A stretch of DNA of 10,698 nucleotides from Mogibacterium sp. (lineage in GTDB: Bacteria > Bacillota > Clostridia > Peptostreptococcales > Anaerovoracaceae). The number at the start of each line of letters is the position of its first letter. The first letter of the stretch is position 1. Location of the stretch: NCBI GenBank assembly GCA_017434685.1, contig JAFREV010000050.1, positions 1-10,698 on the forward strand, read 5' to 3'. A model generated the notes under the pieces. It saw only the letters and a list, made by a program, of their open reading frames with translations. It was not told where the DNA came from and did not search any database. Below are positions 1 through 7,963 of the stretch, one piece after another. Position numbers and translations under genes: made by a program.

Positions 1-3000
1 GATGACGATGATCCGGGACCTGAAGATGCAGGCTATATCACGTTAGGAACTATTAGCTACTCAGGAACCACAGCGGCCGGTAACAGTTATTCAAGCACAA
101 CAGCTCCGAGTGATGCCGGTGATTATACTGCCAGCGTAAAAATAACAGCTTACAATCCAGATCTTGGTGACAGGGGAACTGTAACAATTACTAAGAGCTT
201 TAAAATCAACCCAAAGCCAATCGATGTTGAATGGACTGATAACTCAGGAACAGATCCTGAAGGAGCGTATACCTATAACTACGACGGAGAAAACCACGTT
301 CCTGATGCAAAGATTACAAGCGGTCTCGAATCCGGCGACAAGGTATCCGTAAACGTTACAGGAGCAGCCAGAACAGTTGCAACACATACTGCTACAGCAA
401 AGCTTGTCGGACCTGATGCGGCAAACTATGAAGTAAAAGAAGAAACAAAGACAAAGAAATTCACCATTGCTCCTAAGCCACTCCATGTTACATGGAAAGG
501 CGTGGATGGTTCTGCTGACGACTTCGACTATGTTTACAACGGAGAAGAGCAAGGCCCTACAGCTGAACTCGACAAGAGCGGAATCGTTAGAGGTGAGTCC
601 TGCGATATCGTAGTATCGGGACAGCAGAAGAATGTAGGAATCTATGATGGCGGAACTGACGCCGGTCACGGACCTAAAGCTTCTGCGACTCTCACAAACA
701 CAAACTATACAATCGCTGAGGGCGAAGACACGCATGACTTCAGAATCGACGAGTTCATTATTGTAAGCCTCGCATGGGATCCTGCATCTTTAGTATACAA
801 TGCAGGTTATCAGCACCCTGAGGCTACCGTAACTGACAGCACAACAGGAGAGACGCTTGATTGCGGTCTTACATATACTGTTAAGCAAAACGATAGCGTA
901 GTACCGGAAGGCACAAAGATGAATGTCGGCACATATGTTGTCGAAGCAGCTCTCTCTGATACAGAGAAGAACTTTAAATTCGATCCGCATACTGAAAAAT
1001 CATTTACATTCACGGTAACGCCAAAAGAGGTTAGTGTAACTCTCGACATCGAGGATCCTATCATCTACGATGCGGATTATCACAAACCTGATATCACAGC
1101 AGATACCATATTTGATGCAGATAAGGATACCTGCAGACCTGCAGTCAGTCTGAAGGGAAAGACGCTTAGTGGCGAAGATGTAAATATTCCTGACTGCAAT
1201 GATTCTACTTTGACAGCGGATAAGACAGGTGTGATTCACGCATCATCCGGAAAGTATACCGCAAAGGTTGAAGCTTTAGTCGGTGAGGCCAGCTCCAACT
1301 ATGCTCTGAAAGCCAATACTCAGATTAAGTTTGAGATTCTTCCTAGAGAAGTAACTCTTGACTGGTACAGACCTGCTAATAATGTATATGGCGAGTACCT
1401 TGACGAAGAAGGCAATGTAACAGGTGTTGTTACCAAGGCGGCAAAGGTTAAGACTACAGATTCTACACCTAAGCTGGTCTTCAACGGAAAGGAGCAGGCT
1501 CCTGTAGCAGAGATTAGGGAAGGAATGCTTCTCAAGAACGCAGTAACAGAAGAAGAGGATGAGTGCGTAGTCACAGTTTCGGCTCCTAAGGGTGCTATTG
1601 AAGTAGGAACATATACGGTAACTGATATCGACTTCAGCAACCCTGATTACACAAGAGATCAGAGCGGACAGAAGTATCAGATTGTAAAGCGCCCGGTTAT
1701 GCTGGAGTGGGATAAGTACTACACCAAATACAACGGCGTTGAACAGGAACGCGATGTTACTATCACAAACATCCAGAAGGATGAGTACGGTGATGACTAT
1801 ACAAACAAGAAGGGCGTTGTAGTCGATGTTAAAGAAGTTCTTTATTCTGATGGCAAGCACTTCGGCGAAGATGGCGAAGACGGAGACGAGCCTGCAGAGT
1901 ATATCGAAGAGCCTATCGACAACATAACATATGATGGTTGGGACAAGGAATTCCCGTTCCCTGATGTAGATGCAACCGATGGTTCGGCTATTGAAGAGGC
2001 CAGAATCATAATCGATGCCGGTACACGCACAATGACAGCCGGTGCCCTGACAGATACATTCAACTACACCTATGACAAGCTGACAGGAGATAAAGTTGAT
2101 CCTGAGACCGGAAAAGGCACAGGAACGAATGAATCGTCAGAGGAGAAGGTAGATCTCTACGAAACTCTCTACATCATCCATCAGCATAAGATCGCGACGA
2201 TCGACTGGAAGAATATAAAGAGAACATACAACGCTTCCAACCAGAAGCCGATCGCAGAGCTCAGCAAGAATGACCTTCAGGGACCGGATACGGTCAAGGA
2301 AGTTATCGTAAGGATCCACGAGGATCTTAACAGCGAAGCAGATGACTTCCTCGGAAAGTGCAATGTAGGCGAGTACATCATTTATGTACTCAGAAATGAG
2401 ACCTTCCGCGGCATCAAGGGCGGAGAAGTTGATCGCAGCATGAACTATCGCATTTCAGGCAAGCCGGCCGATCCGAACACACCACAGCCTGACGATCCAC
2501 AGGCTGACGATGAAACGGAGGAACCTACAAAGAACCTTACCACACCATTTGTTATCACCAAGAAACTGCTTACGGTTACTGTTAACAACAAGACCGGATA
2601 CTATGGCGATGATCCTGCAACTTACAAGTATTCCGTTAAGTACGCAGGACTGGTTAACGGCGATGTCAACAAAGATGACAACCACAATAACAAAAACATC
2701 CCGGGCAAGTACACTCCTGATGAAGGCGAAGAGAAGGATGTTGTTGAAGGTACAATTAAGTACACAACTAATTACAAGAAGTGGGGTAAGCCGGGCAAGT
2801 ATTCCATCAAGGCCAGCGGACTCAAGTCAGACAACTATGCCATCAAGTATGTTGCAGGCAAGCTGACAATCAAGGACAGAAAGCTTTCGGGTGATCTCCT
2901 TGCAAAGGCAAAGGCCGGCAACAAGAAGGGCAAGATTACTTGGACAGGAGTAAGTGGTGCAGCTAAATACCAACTGTACTTCTCAGAGTGCAACCATAAT

Positions 3001-3456
3001 GATAAGAAGTACACGCCAAAACTGTACAAGACTTTCGGAGCTAAGACCAGATCGTTCACGGTCAAGAAGCTCAAGAAGAACCATTACTATAAGTTCTATG
3101 TAGTAGCTCTTGACAGCGAGGGTAAGCAGATTGCCAAGACAGAGCAGCACCACTTCTGCACAAACAATGTAAGCGGCAAATACACTAACCCTAAGACGAT
3201 TGAGGCTTCAAAGAAAAAAGTGACTCTCAAGAAGGGCAAGACTCTTAAACTGAAAGGTGTTGTTACCAAGGTTAAGTCAGGAAAGACACTCACTAACGGT
3301 GACCACACAAAGAAGGTAAGATTCAGAAGCGCAGTTCCTAAGGTCGCCACAGTAAGTGCAGACGGCACTATCAAGGGCGTTAGCACAGGATGGTGCAGAG
3401 TCTACGTAATGGCAGCTAACGGAATTTGGCAGACAGTCGAAGTAACTGTTAAATAA
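1..3456 (+). CDS. Large MBG-repeat extracellular protein, C-terminal 1151 residues (5' end outside window)
   Basis: The frame is open from base 1, so the true start lies upstream; the ATG at 502 is internal. Counting from base 1, the protein is a chain of beta-rich units of roughly 80-120 residues. Each joint repeats a pattern like 'F-x-I-x-P-K-x-V-x-W' (e.g. SFKINPKPIDVEW near residue 67, KFTIAPKPLHVTW near 153, IKFEILPREVTLDW near 443). This is typical of MBG-type surface repeats. A clearer YGX-type MBG domain (TGYYGDDP...SDNYAIKYVAGKLTI) covers about 854-957. An Fn3-like unit follows at about 973-1057 and a Big_2-like unit (VATVSADGTIKGVSTGWCRVYV) at about 1065-1151. The repeats are acidic, while the last 190 residues are very lysine-rich. 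There is no LPXTG-like motif or C-terminal membrane helix, so attachment by charge or through missing N-terminal domains is inferred. A role in adhesion or the cell wall is likely but unproven. Confidence 0.85.
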   Translation, partial: DDDDPGPEDAGYITLGTISYSGTTAAGNSYSSTTAPSDAGDYTASVKITAYNPDLGDRGTVTITKSFKINPKPIDVEWTDNSGTDPEGAYTYNYDGENHVPDAKITSGLESGDKVSVNVTGAARTVATHTATAKLVGPDAANYEVKEETKTKKFTIAPKPLHVTWKGVDGSADDFDYVYNGEEQGPTAELDKSGIVRGESCDIVVSGQQKNVGIYDGGTDAGHGPKASATLTNTNYTIAEGEDTHDFRIDEFIIVSLAWDPASLVYNAGYQHPEATVTDSTTGETLDCGLTYTVKQNDSVVPEGTKMNVGTYVVEAALSDTEKNFKFDPHTEKSFTFTVTPKEVSVTLDIEDPIIYDADYHKPDITADTIFDADKDTCRPAVSLKGKTLSGEDVNIPDCNDSTLTADKTGVIHASSGKYTAKVEALVGEASSNYALKANTQIKFEILPREVTLDWYRPANNVYGEYLDEEGNVTGVVTKAAKVKTTDSTPKLVFNGKEQAPVAEIREGMLLKNAVTEEEDECVVTVSAPKGAIEVGTYTVTDIDFSNPDYTRDQSGQKYQIVKRPVMLEWDKYYTKYNGVEQERDVTITNIQKDEYGDDYTNKKGVVVDVKEVLYSDGKHFGEDGEDGDEPAEYIEEPIDNITYDGWDKEFPFPDVDATDGSAIEEARIIIDAGTRTMTAGALTDTFNYTYDKLTGDKVDPETGKGTGTNESSEEKVDLYETLYIIHQHKIATIDWKNIKRTYNASNQKPIAELSKNDLQGPDTVKEVIVRIHEDLNSEADDFLGKCNVGEYIIYVLRNETFRGIKGGEVDRSMNYRISGKPADPNTPQPDDPQADDETEEPTKNLTTPFVITKKLLTVTVNNKTGYYGDDPATYKYSVKYAGLVNGDVNKDDNHNNKNIPGKYTPDEGEEKDVVEGTIKYTTNYKKWGKPGKYSIKASGLKSDNYAIKYVAGKLTIKDRKLSGDLLAKAKAGNKKGKITWTGVSGAAKYQLYFSECNHNDKKYTPKLYKTFGAKTRSFTVKKLKKNHYYKFYVVALDSEGKQIAKTEQHHFCTNNVSGKYTNPKTIEASKKKVTLKKGKTLKLKGVVTKVKSGKTLTNGDHTKKVRFRSAVPKVATVSADGTIKGVSTGWCRVYVMAANGIWQTVEVTVK

Positions 3457-3515
3457 AACAGATACGGACTGAAAAGCGTATTGAATTAATCCACTGAACA
3501 AAACAATTTGAAAAC

Positions 3516-3568
3516 ATGCCTCTCGTGCGAGACGTTTCATTCGAGACGTCCTGCCGGGAGGCATTTTT
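3516..3568 (+). terminator. Rho-independent terminator of the MBG protein gene
   Basis: The outer stem pairs 3516-3525 with 3555-3564 (ATGCCTC against GAGGCAT, extended inward with one G-U pair). A second stem sits inside (GACGT 3531-3535 with ACGTC 3546-3550). A run of five T follows at 3564-3568. It lies 60 bp after the stop codon and upstream of the next promoter, so it separates the two units. Confidence 0.8.
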
Positions 3569-3623
3569 CATGTTTCGGTCTTAAAAAAGGGCAAAACTCT
3601 TTGTATTTTTGTGCACTTTTTCC

Positions 3624-3648
3624 TTTTTTGCAAAATTAGTGCAAAAAA
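3624..3648. repeat. A/T-armed inverted repeat upstream of the ydbC promoter
   Basis: TTTTTTGCA (3624-3632) and TGCAAAAAA (3640-3648) are perfect 9-bp arms around a 7-bp centre. A third TGCA occurs at 3612-3615, also next to a T run. The block ends 24 bp before the -35 element. It could be an operator, an UP element or simply bent A-tract DNA. Nothing in the window says which protein would bind. Confidence 0.45.
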
Positions 3649-3672
3649 TGTCGTATTGCGTGCGTTTTTTGT

Positions 3673-3701
3673 TCGACAAATTTTTGAATTCCGTCTATTA
3701 T
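3673..3701 (+). promoter_or_regulatory. Sigma-A type promoter for the ydbC-adhesin operon
   Basis: The -35 is TCGACA (3673-3678) and the -10 is TATTAT (3696-3701). Each matches consensus at five of six positions, and the spacer is 17 bp. Transcription would start near 3708, leaving a leader of about 70 nt before the ATG at 3777. It lies downstream of a terminator in a 320-bp gap that holds no gene. Confidence 0.65.
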
Positions 3702-3776
3702 TCTCGCACAGCGGAGCCGCACCGCAAAAAGTGTGAGTGAAGTTAAAAGCAGATGCGGCAGAAAAGGAGAAAAACG

Positions 3777-4100
3777 ATGGCAAATAATCAGAATGACAGA
3801 CAGAGAAACAACAACGAAGTTACTTTTGAGATTAAGGAGCATATCGGAGTGATCGAGGAGAGAAAGGACGGATGGGCTAAAGAGGTGAACATCGTAGCCT
3901 GGAACGGAGGTCAGGCCAAGATCGATATCAGAGACTGGGACCCTGACCACGAGAGAATGACCAGAGGAATAACTCTTTTCGAGGACACTGCGGAGAAACT
4001 GGCAAAAGCGCTTACAGAGAGATACAACGATATCCCTGCGGCACAGAGACAACAGGAAGCACCGCAGGCTACAGCACAGGCAACAGGAGGTCAGGTATGA
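3777..4100 (+). CDS. ydbC: YdbC-type PC4 single-stranded nucleic acid binding protein, 107 aa
   Basis: Residues 15-83 match the bacterial YdbC branch of the PC4 fold: EVTFEIKEHIGVIEE, GWAKEVNIVAWNGGQAKIDIRDWDPDHERM and GITLFEDTAEKLAKAL. PC4/YdbC proteins are known as dimeric binders of single-stranded DNA with little sequence preference. Start choice: AAGGAG (3764-3769) lies 7 nt before the ATG at 3777, while an in-frame ATG at 3753 has no usable site. Compared with a minimal YdbC of about 70-75 residues, this one has an Asn/Gln-rich N-terminal stub (1-13) and a Gln/Ala-rich tail (about 86-107), both probably disordered. The stop overlaps the next start as ATGA, so translation of the adhesin is coupled to it. 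What it does beside an adhesin is unknown; the family assignment is firm. Confidence 0.85.
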   Translation: MANNQNDRQRNNNEVTFEIKEHIGVIEERKDGWAKEVNIVAWNGGQAKIDIRDWDPDHERMTRGITLFEDTAEKLAKALTERYNDIPAAQRQQEAPQATAQATGGQV

Positions 4101-6472
4101 TTAAACTGAGTGATAAATCCGTTTGCCTCAATGTGCAAAGATGGGTGCTCACAATTGTTTTGGCACTGTCGCTCGTGCTGAGCGGTATGCTCGGATTAGC
4201 AACAGAGGAAGTAAGTGCAGCAGCTGATAATGTCACTCTTAAATACGGGACCACTTTAATCTACGGAAACCTGATATCCGGATTCACAACTGTCAAGTGG
4301 GTTACCCACGTTGACGGGAAAGAGTTGGACCTGGATGATGAGCCGGGTGTGAGCAGGTCGTATGCGTACTGCGTCCAGCCGAAGGAAACAGCACCTCCAG
4401 CCGGCACATACAAAGTTACTCTCGTGGATGATGATGATAGCGGCAAGATATCCAAAATGAGAAAGCTTATCTACTATCTGCCGGGATCGTACGGATACAC
4501 AAAAGTAACAAAGAAAAGGTGGTTCTCAGGCAAAAACGTAGAGGACGCTTATATCATAGGGCATCTCGCACTGTCGTGGATTCACAGCAACTACTCCGAA
4601 TCGTCGGATGTATGGGGAGAAGCACCGGCAGCCATAGTGGAAAAGAGCAAATATATCGTTGATGATTTAAAGAATTTGCCGGATCCGCCGGATGATTTCG
4701 AAGTGTTCTGGGTGAAGGTACACGGAAAGCAGGATGTATTTGGCGCATTTTACAACACTGAATACGGGGCGGCCAAAGTAAAGAAGGACAGCGCGAACAC
4801 TGCAATTACAAATGATAATTCATGCTATAGCCTGAAAGGAGCCGAGTACACGCTTTACGAGGATTCGGAATGCAAGACAGCTGCCAAGCAAAAAGACGGG
4901 AGCAAGGCTGTTGTAACAATCAAGGCAGACGGCGAATCGGACCCCGTCACGGTCGAAACCGGCACTTACTACATTAAGGAGACCAAAGCTCCGAAAGGAT
5001 ACGCGCTGGATAAAAAGGTCTATACCGTAGAGGTCGTCAAGGGTAAAACTTCCACCGTTGCTGCACGTGACATTCCGAAAAGCAACGAAGCAGGGTTGCT
5101 TATACAGAAAGTGGATAAGGAGACCGGACTTCCGATTCCTCAGGGCGCAGCTAGTTTGGAAGATGCAGAGTACACGGTTTCCTACTATGATGTTTATCCG
5201 ACAGATGGTATGAGCGAAGCAGAGATGGCGTCTGCAGTGTCCGGAAAAAAACCGGCGACAATAGAGAATAAAGAAGCCACGTGGGTGTTTAAGACTGACG
5301 AACAAGGGAGAATTGATATGAGCCAGCCTGACAGATACCTGATACAAGACAGAAGTGCATCATTTTACAGAAACAGCGCCGGAAACCCTGTGTTTCCGAT
5401 AGGAATTATAAGTATAAAGGAGACAAAAGCGCCTGAAGGTTACCTAACAGACGAAACAGTCAGATATGCTTCCGTAACAGAGAGCGGAAGTGCTGAAAAA
5501 CTGACTGCTCTGAAGGCATTTACAGATGACAGAGCTTTGAAGGAACAGGTGATAAGAGGGGATGTCAGCCTCAGCAAAGCAGCGGAGGGCAGGCAGAGAA
5601 TGCAGGGGATAGAGTTCAGTTTCACGTCGCTTACAACCGGAGAAAAACACATACTTGTTACTGACAAGAACGGTTTCCTGAACACTGCCTCGGATTGGAA
5701 CCCCCATGATGTTGCTACCAACGAAGGACTTACGGCAAAGGACGGCGTCTGGTACAACGGATACAATGACGAGAGCACCGGAGCCAAGCCTGATAACAGT
5801 TTGGGAGCCCTTCCGTACGACAGATACCTTATGGAGGAACTCAGATGTGATGCCAACAAGGGCTATGAACTGATAAGCGATGAGATAACGATTGAAAGAG
5901 CGGGCTACAATCTGAACCTCGGAACTTACGACGATGCGAAAGAGCCGGAGCCCGAACTCGGCACTAATGCTCGTGATGCCAAGACTGAGACAAATAAGGC
6001 GACTGCCGAGCCTGAGATTGTCATAATAGACAGTGTTGACTACAGAAGACTCAAGCCGGGAAGAAAATATGTCATCGAAGGGATACTGATGGATAAGAAA
6101 AGCGGAGAAGCGCTTCTTGACGATGCCGGAAGCGAGATTAGGGGATATACCGAGTTTTATGCCGAAAAAGAGAAGGGGAATGTAGAGGTGAAGTTCAGTT
6201 TCAGCGGTGAAAGTCTGGCGGGCAAGTCCGCAGTTGCATTTGAATATCTGAAACTTGAGGGAGAATTAATCGCGGAGCACGCTGACATCAATTGCAAAGA
6301 GCAGACAGTCGGCATCGTAGAACCTGAGAGGGTGAAAGGAGTTTATCGCAAAGAAGGGCCTGAAACCGGTGACGGCGGCAACCTTGCACTGCTCTACTAT
6401 ATGGTAGCTCTCGGGGTATCTGCAGAGGGGCTGTTGTTGACCAAAAAGCGTAGGAATGATAGACTCAATTGA
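4097..6472 (+). CDS. VaFE/SpaA-repeat surface-anchored adhesin with thioester-like N-terminal domain, 791 aa
   Basis: AGGAGG (4085-4090) lies 6 nt before the ATG, which shares ATGA with the ydbC stop. Order of parts: signal peptide (hydrophobic 16-35, cleavage likely in VSAAA near 39-43); a thioester-like region (about 45-215) with AYCVQP (Cys92); SpaA/Cna-B-like domains at about 225-328, 332-478 and 488-612, the first two with the KETKAPxGY signature (Glu295, Glu442) and candidate isopeptide lysines near 228-230, 338 and 494; then a VaFE/T-Q ester domain at about 617-743 with VAFEYLK (713-719), HADI (728-731) and EQTV (Gln736), with Thr623 as the likely ester partner. A sorting signal follows: GPETG (754-758), helix 762-781 and tail KKRRN. 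Such proteins are sortase-linked stalk adhesins stiffened by internal covalent bonds. The TQxA motif expected to supply the thioester Gln reads GHLALSW, with His156. The sortase is not in the window. Confidence 0.88.
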   Translation: MIKLSDKSVCLNVQRWVLTIVLALSLVLSGMLGLATEEVSAAADNVTLKYGTTLIYGNLISGFTTVKWVTHVDGKELDLDDEPGVSRSYAYCVQPKETAPPAGTYKVTLVDDDDSGKISKMRKLIYYLPGSYGYTKVTKKRWFSGKNVEDAYIIGHLALSWIHSNYSESSDVWGEAPAAIVEKSKYIVDDLKNLPDPPDDFEVFWVKVHGKQDVFGAFYNTEYGAAKVKKDSANTAITNDNSCYSLKGAEYTLYEDSECKTAAKQKDGSKAVVTIKADGESDPVTVETGTYYIKETKAPKGYALDKKVYTVEVVKGKTSTVAARDIPKSNEAGLLIQKVDKETGLPIPQGAASLEDAEYTVSYYDVYPTDGMSEAEMASAVSGKKPATIENKEATWVFKTDEQGRIDMSQPDRYLIQDRSASFYRNSAGNPVFPIGIISIKETKAPEGYLTDETVRYASVTESGSAEKLTALKAFTDDRALKEQVIRGDVSLSKAAEGRQRMQGIEFSFTSLTTGEKHILVTDKNGFLNTASDWNPHDVATNEGLTAKDGVWYNGYNDESTGAKPDNSLGALPYDRYLMEELRCDANKGYELISDEITIERAGYNLNLGTYDDAKEPEPELGTNARDAKTETNKATAEPEIVIIDSVDYRRLKPGRKYVIEGILMDKKSGEALLDDAGSEIRGYTEFYAEKEKGNVEVKFSFSGESLAGKSAVAFEYLKLEGELIAEHADINCKEQTVGIVEPERVKGVYRKEGPETGDGGNLALLYYMVALGVSAEGLLLTKKRRNDRLN

Positions 6473-6496
6473 CATCAAAACATTGTAATATCAAAT
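6469..6496 (+). promoter_or_regulatory. Candidate promoter for mtaB
   Basis: A perfect TTGACA (6469-6474) overlaps the adhesin stop codon. Sixteen bp later TCAAAT (6491-6496) matches the -10 at four of six positions. No terminator is visible between the adhesin and mtaB, so read-through is also possible. The -35 is strong and the -10 is weak. Confidence 0.35.
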
Positions 6497-6511
6497 AAAG
6501 GGAGCACACAC

Positions 6512-6526
6512 GTGATGCTCGGTTGA
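6512..6526 (+). other. Possible leader minigene ahead of mtaB
   Basis: GGGAG (6500-6504) lies 7 nt before GTG-ATG-CTC-GGT-TGA. Its stop at 6524-6526 runs into the GAGGAG (6525-6530) that serves mtaB, so ribosomes ending here would finish on the mtaB ribosome binding site. That site lies 12 nt from the mtaB ATG, longer than usual. A five-codon frame can arise by chance; this is a suggestion only. Confidence 0.2.
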
Positions 6527-6542
6527 GGAGTCATTCGGCACA

Positions 6543-7904
6543 ATGAAAGCGGCATTTCATACCCTGGGATGCAAAGTGAATCAATACGAGACGGAGGCCA
6601 TTAAAGAGGCCTTCGTTTCTCGTGGTGCAGAGATCGTAGATGAGGATGAATATGCGGATGTCTACGTAGTAAATACCTGCACGGTCACCAATATGGCGGA
6701 CAGAAAGTCCAGGCAGTACATAAGGCGGATGAATTCCGTTAACCCCGATGCTATCATTGTGGTGACGGGCTGCTATGCACAGGTTGCGGCAGACGAAGTT
6801 TCGGCTATGCCCGAAGTCGATTTGGTAATAGGAAACAGCCTGAAAAATGAAATCGCAGAGAAGGCCTGCGAACTATATGAAAAAAGGGCAGATGCAGATG
6901 CTTCAAGTCATGTTCTCGGATATGACGAACTGCTGCACTACGAAGACATGGGAATCGTCACCTCGGATGAGTCCTCAATGTGCAGGGCATATATAAAGAT
7001 AGAGGAAGGCTGCAACCGCTTTTGTTCTTACTGCCTGATACCTTATGCCAGAGGCAGGGTCAGAAGCAGAAGACCGGAGTATGTGGTAGCGGAAGCTGAG
7101 ACCCTCATTGCGAAGGGATACAAGGAAATAATCCTGACCGGCATAAACACAGCGCTTTACGGAACGGAACCGGAATTCACATTTGACAGAAGTGCGGATG
7201 AAGAGGGTCTTTCCGGACTCGAGGTCATAATAAAGAGAATAGATAAGATAGACGCGGACTTCAGGGTGCGCTTGAGTTCGCTCGAGCCTACGGTGGTGGA
7301 TAGGGAAAACGTAGAGCGCCTCATAAAATATGAAAAGCTCTGTCATCATCTGCACTTATCCATACAGAGCGGAAGTAATGCTGTGCTCAAATCGATGAAC
7401 AGGCATTACAGCAGAGATAACTATTTGGATATAGTCAGAATGCTGAGAGAATACGATCCTCTATACGGAATTACGACAGATATAATAGTGGGTTTTCCGG
7501 GGGAAAGCGACACAGACTTTGAGGCCTCGCTCAACATAGTGAAGGAAGCTCAGTTTGCAAGAGTGCATGCCTTCAGGTATTCCCCGAGGAAGGGCACCAA
7601 AGGTGCGGAGCTTAAAGGAAGAATTGCAGGTGAAGTCAGCAAGGAAAGGGCTGCGAGGCTCGAGACTGAAGCCTCAGAAACGGCCTGTGAATTTAACAAA
7701 AAGAATTTCGGTATCGAATGCAGAGTGCTCGCAGAGGAAGAGCAGGACGGATTCATTACAGGCTACACCGATAATTACATAAAGGTGTATATAGACTTTG
7801 CAGGTTTTACCGATGACGATTCTGCCCCTCGACTTGGGGAGTTTTGCAAGGTAAAATTAACAGAGAACTATAAAGACGGTTGCAAAGCGGTGCCTGCGGA
7901 GTAA
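6543..7904 (+). CDS. mtaB: tRNA (t6A37) methylthiotransferase MtaB
   Basis: A radical-SAM methylthiotransferase that turns t6A at tRNA position 37 into ms2t6A, stabilising decoding of ANN codons. The N-terminal MTTase domain (FHTLGCKVNQYETEAI) carries Cys10, Cys46 and Cys77 for the auxiliary 4Fe-4S cluster. The radical-SAM motif is CNRFCSYC (Cys157, Cys161, Cys164), followed by IPYARGRVRSR. LHLSIQSGS at about 271-278 is the conserved core motif of the family. A TRAM-like RNA-binding domain occupies about 389-445. The length of 453 residues is normal for the MtaB/YqeV branch, and GCKVNQYE with the IPYARG context favours MtaB over MiaB. hinT follows after 59 bp, a pairing common in Firmicutes. 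Confidence 0.93.
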   Translation: MKAAFHTLGCKVNQYETEAIKEAFVSRGAEIVDEDEYADVYVVNTCTVTNMADRKSRQYIRRMNSVNPDAIIVVTGCYAQVAADEVSAMPEVDLVIGNSLKNEIAEKACELYEKRADADASSHVLGYDELLHYEDMGIVTSDESSMCRAYIKIEEGCNRFCSYCLIPYARGRVRSRRPEYVVAEAETLIAKGYKEIILTGINTALYGTEPEFTFDRSADEEGLSGLEVIIKRIDKIDADFRVRLSSLEPTVVDRENVERLIKYEKLCHHLHLSIQSGSNAVLKSMNRHYSRDNYLDIVRMLREYDPLYGITTDIIVGFPGESDTDFEASLNIVKEAQFARVHAFRYSPRKGTKGAELKGRIAGEVSKERAARLETEASETACEFNKKNFGIECRVLAEEEQDGFITGYTDNYIKVYIDFAGFTDDDSAPRLGEFCKVKLTENYKDGCKAVPAE

Positions 7905-7908
7905 TAAT
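7880..7908 (+). promoter_or_regulatory. Weak candidate promoter for hinT
   Basis: TTGCAA (7880-7885), a 17-bp spacer and AATAAT (7903-7908) overlap the end of mtaB. The -10 is five of six and the -35 four of six. hinT may simply be read from the mtaB transcript, so this is a low-confidence internal promoter. Confidence 0.25.
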
Positions 7909-7963
7909 GATAAACCCGTTCGTAAATAAATTGATATACAGAATAATAAGGAGGTACAGAAGC

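Noticed and set aside
244..3386. Antisense open frames of 60-194 codons beneath the MBG gene
   Set aside because: They are shadows of the repetitive coding strand: Cys/Ser/Val-rich, without ribosome binding sites or family likeness.
3711..3726. GCGG/CCGC pairing just after the ydbC transcription start
   Set aside because: The loop would be two bases; too tight to count as a hairpin.
3753..3776. Earlier ATG at 3753 as the ydbC start
   Set aside because: It lacks a ribosome binding site and adds a basic stub. AAGGAG at 3764-3769 serves the ATG at 3777.
3636..4052. Minus-strand frame of 138 codons across the ydbC promoter
   Set aside because: It opposes a clear YdbC gene, its product resembles no family, and it has no ribosome binding site.
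7880..7963. 28-codon N-terminal extension of hinT
   Set aside because: AAGGAGG at 7948-7954 fixes the start at 7964, and HIT proteins of this type begin with the CIFCKI-like segment.
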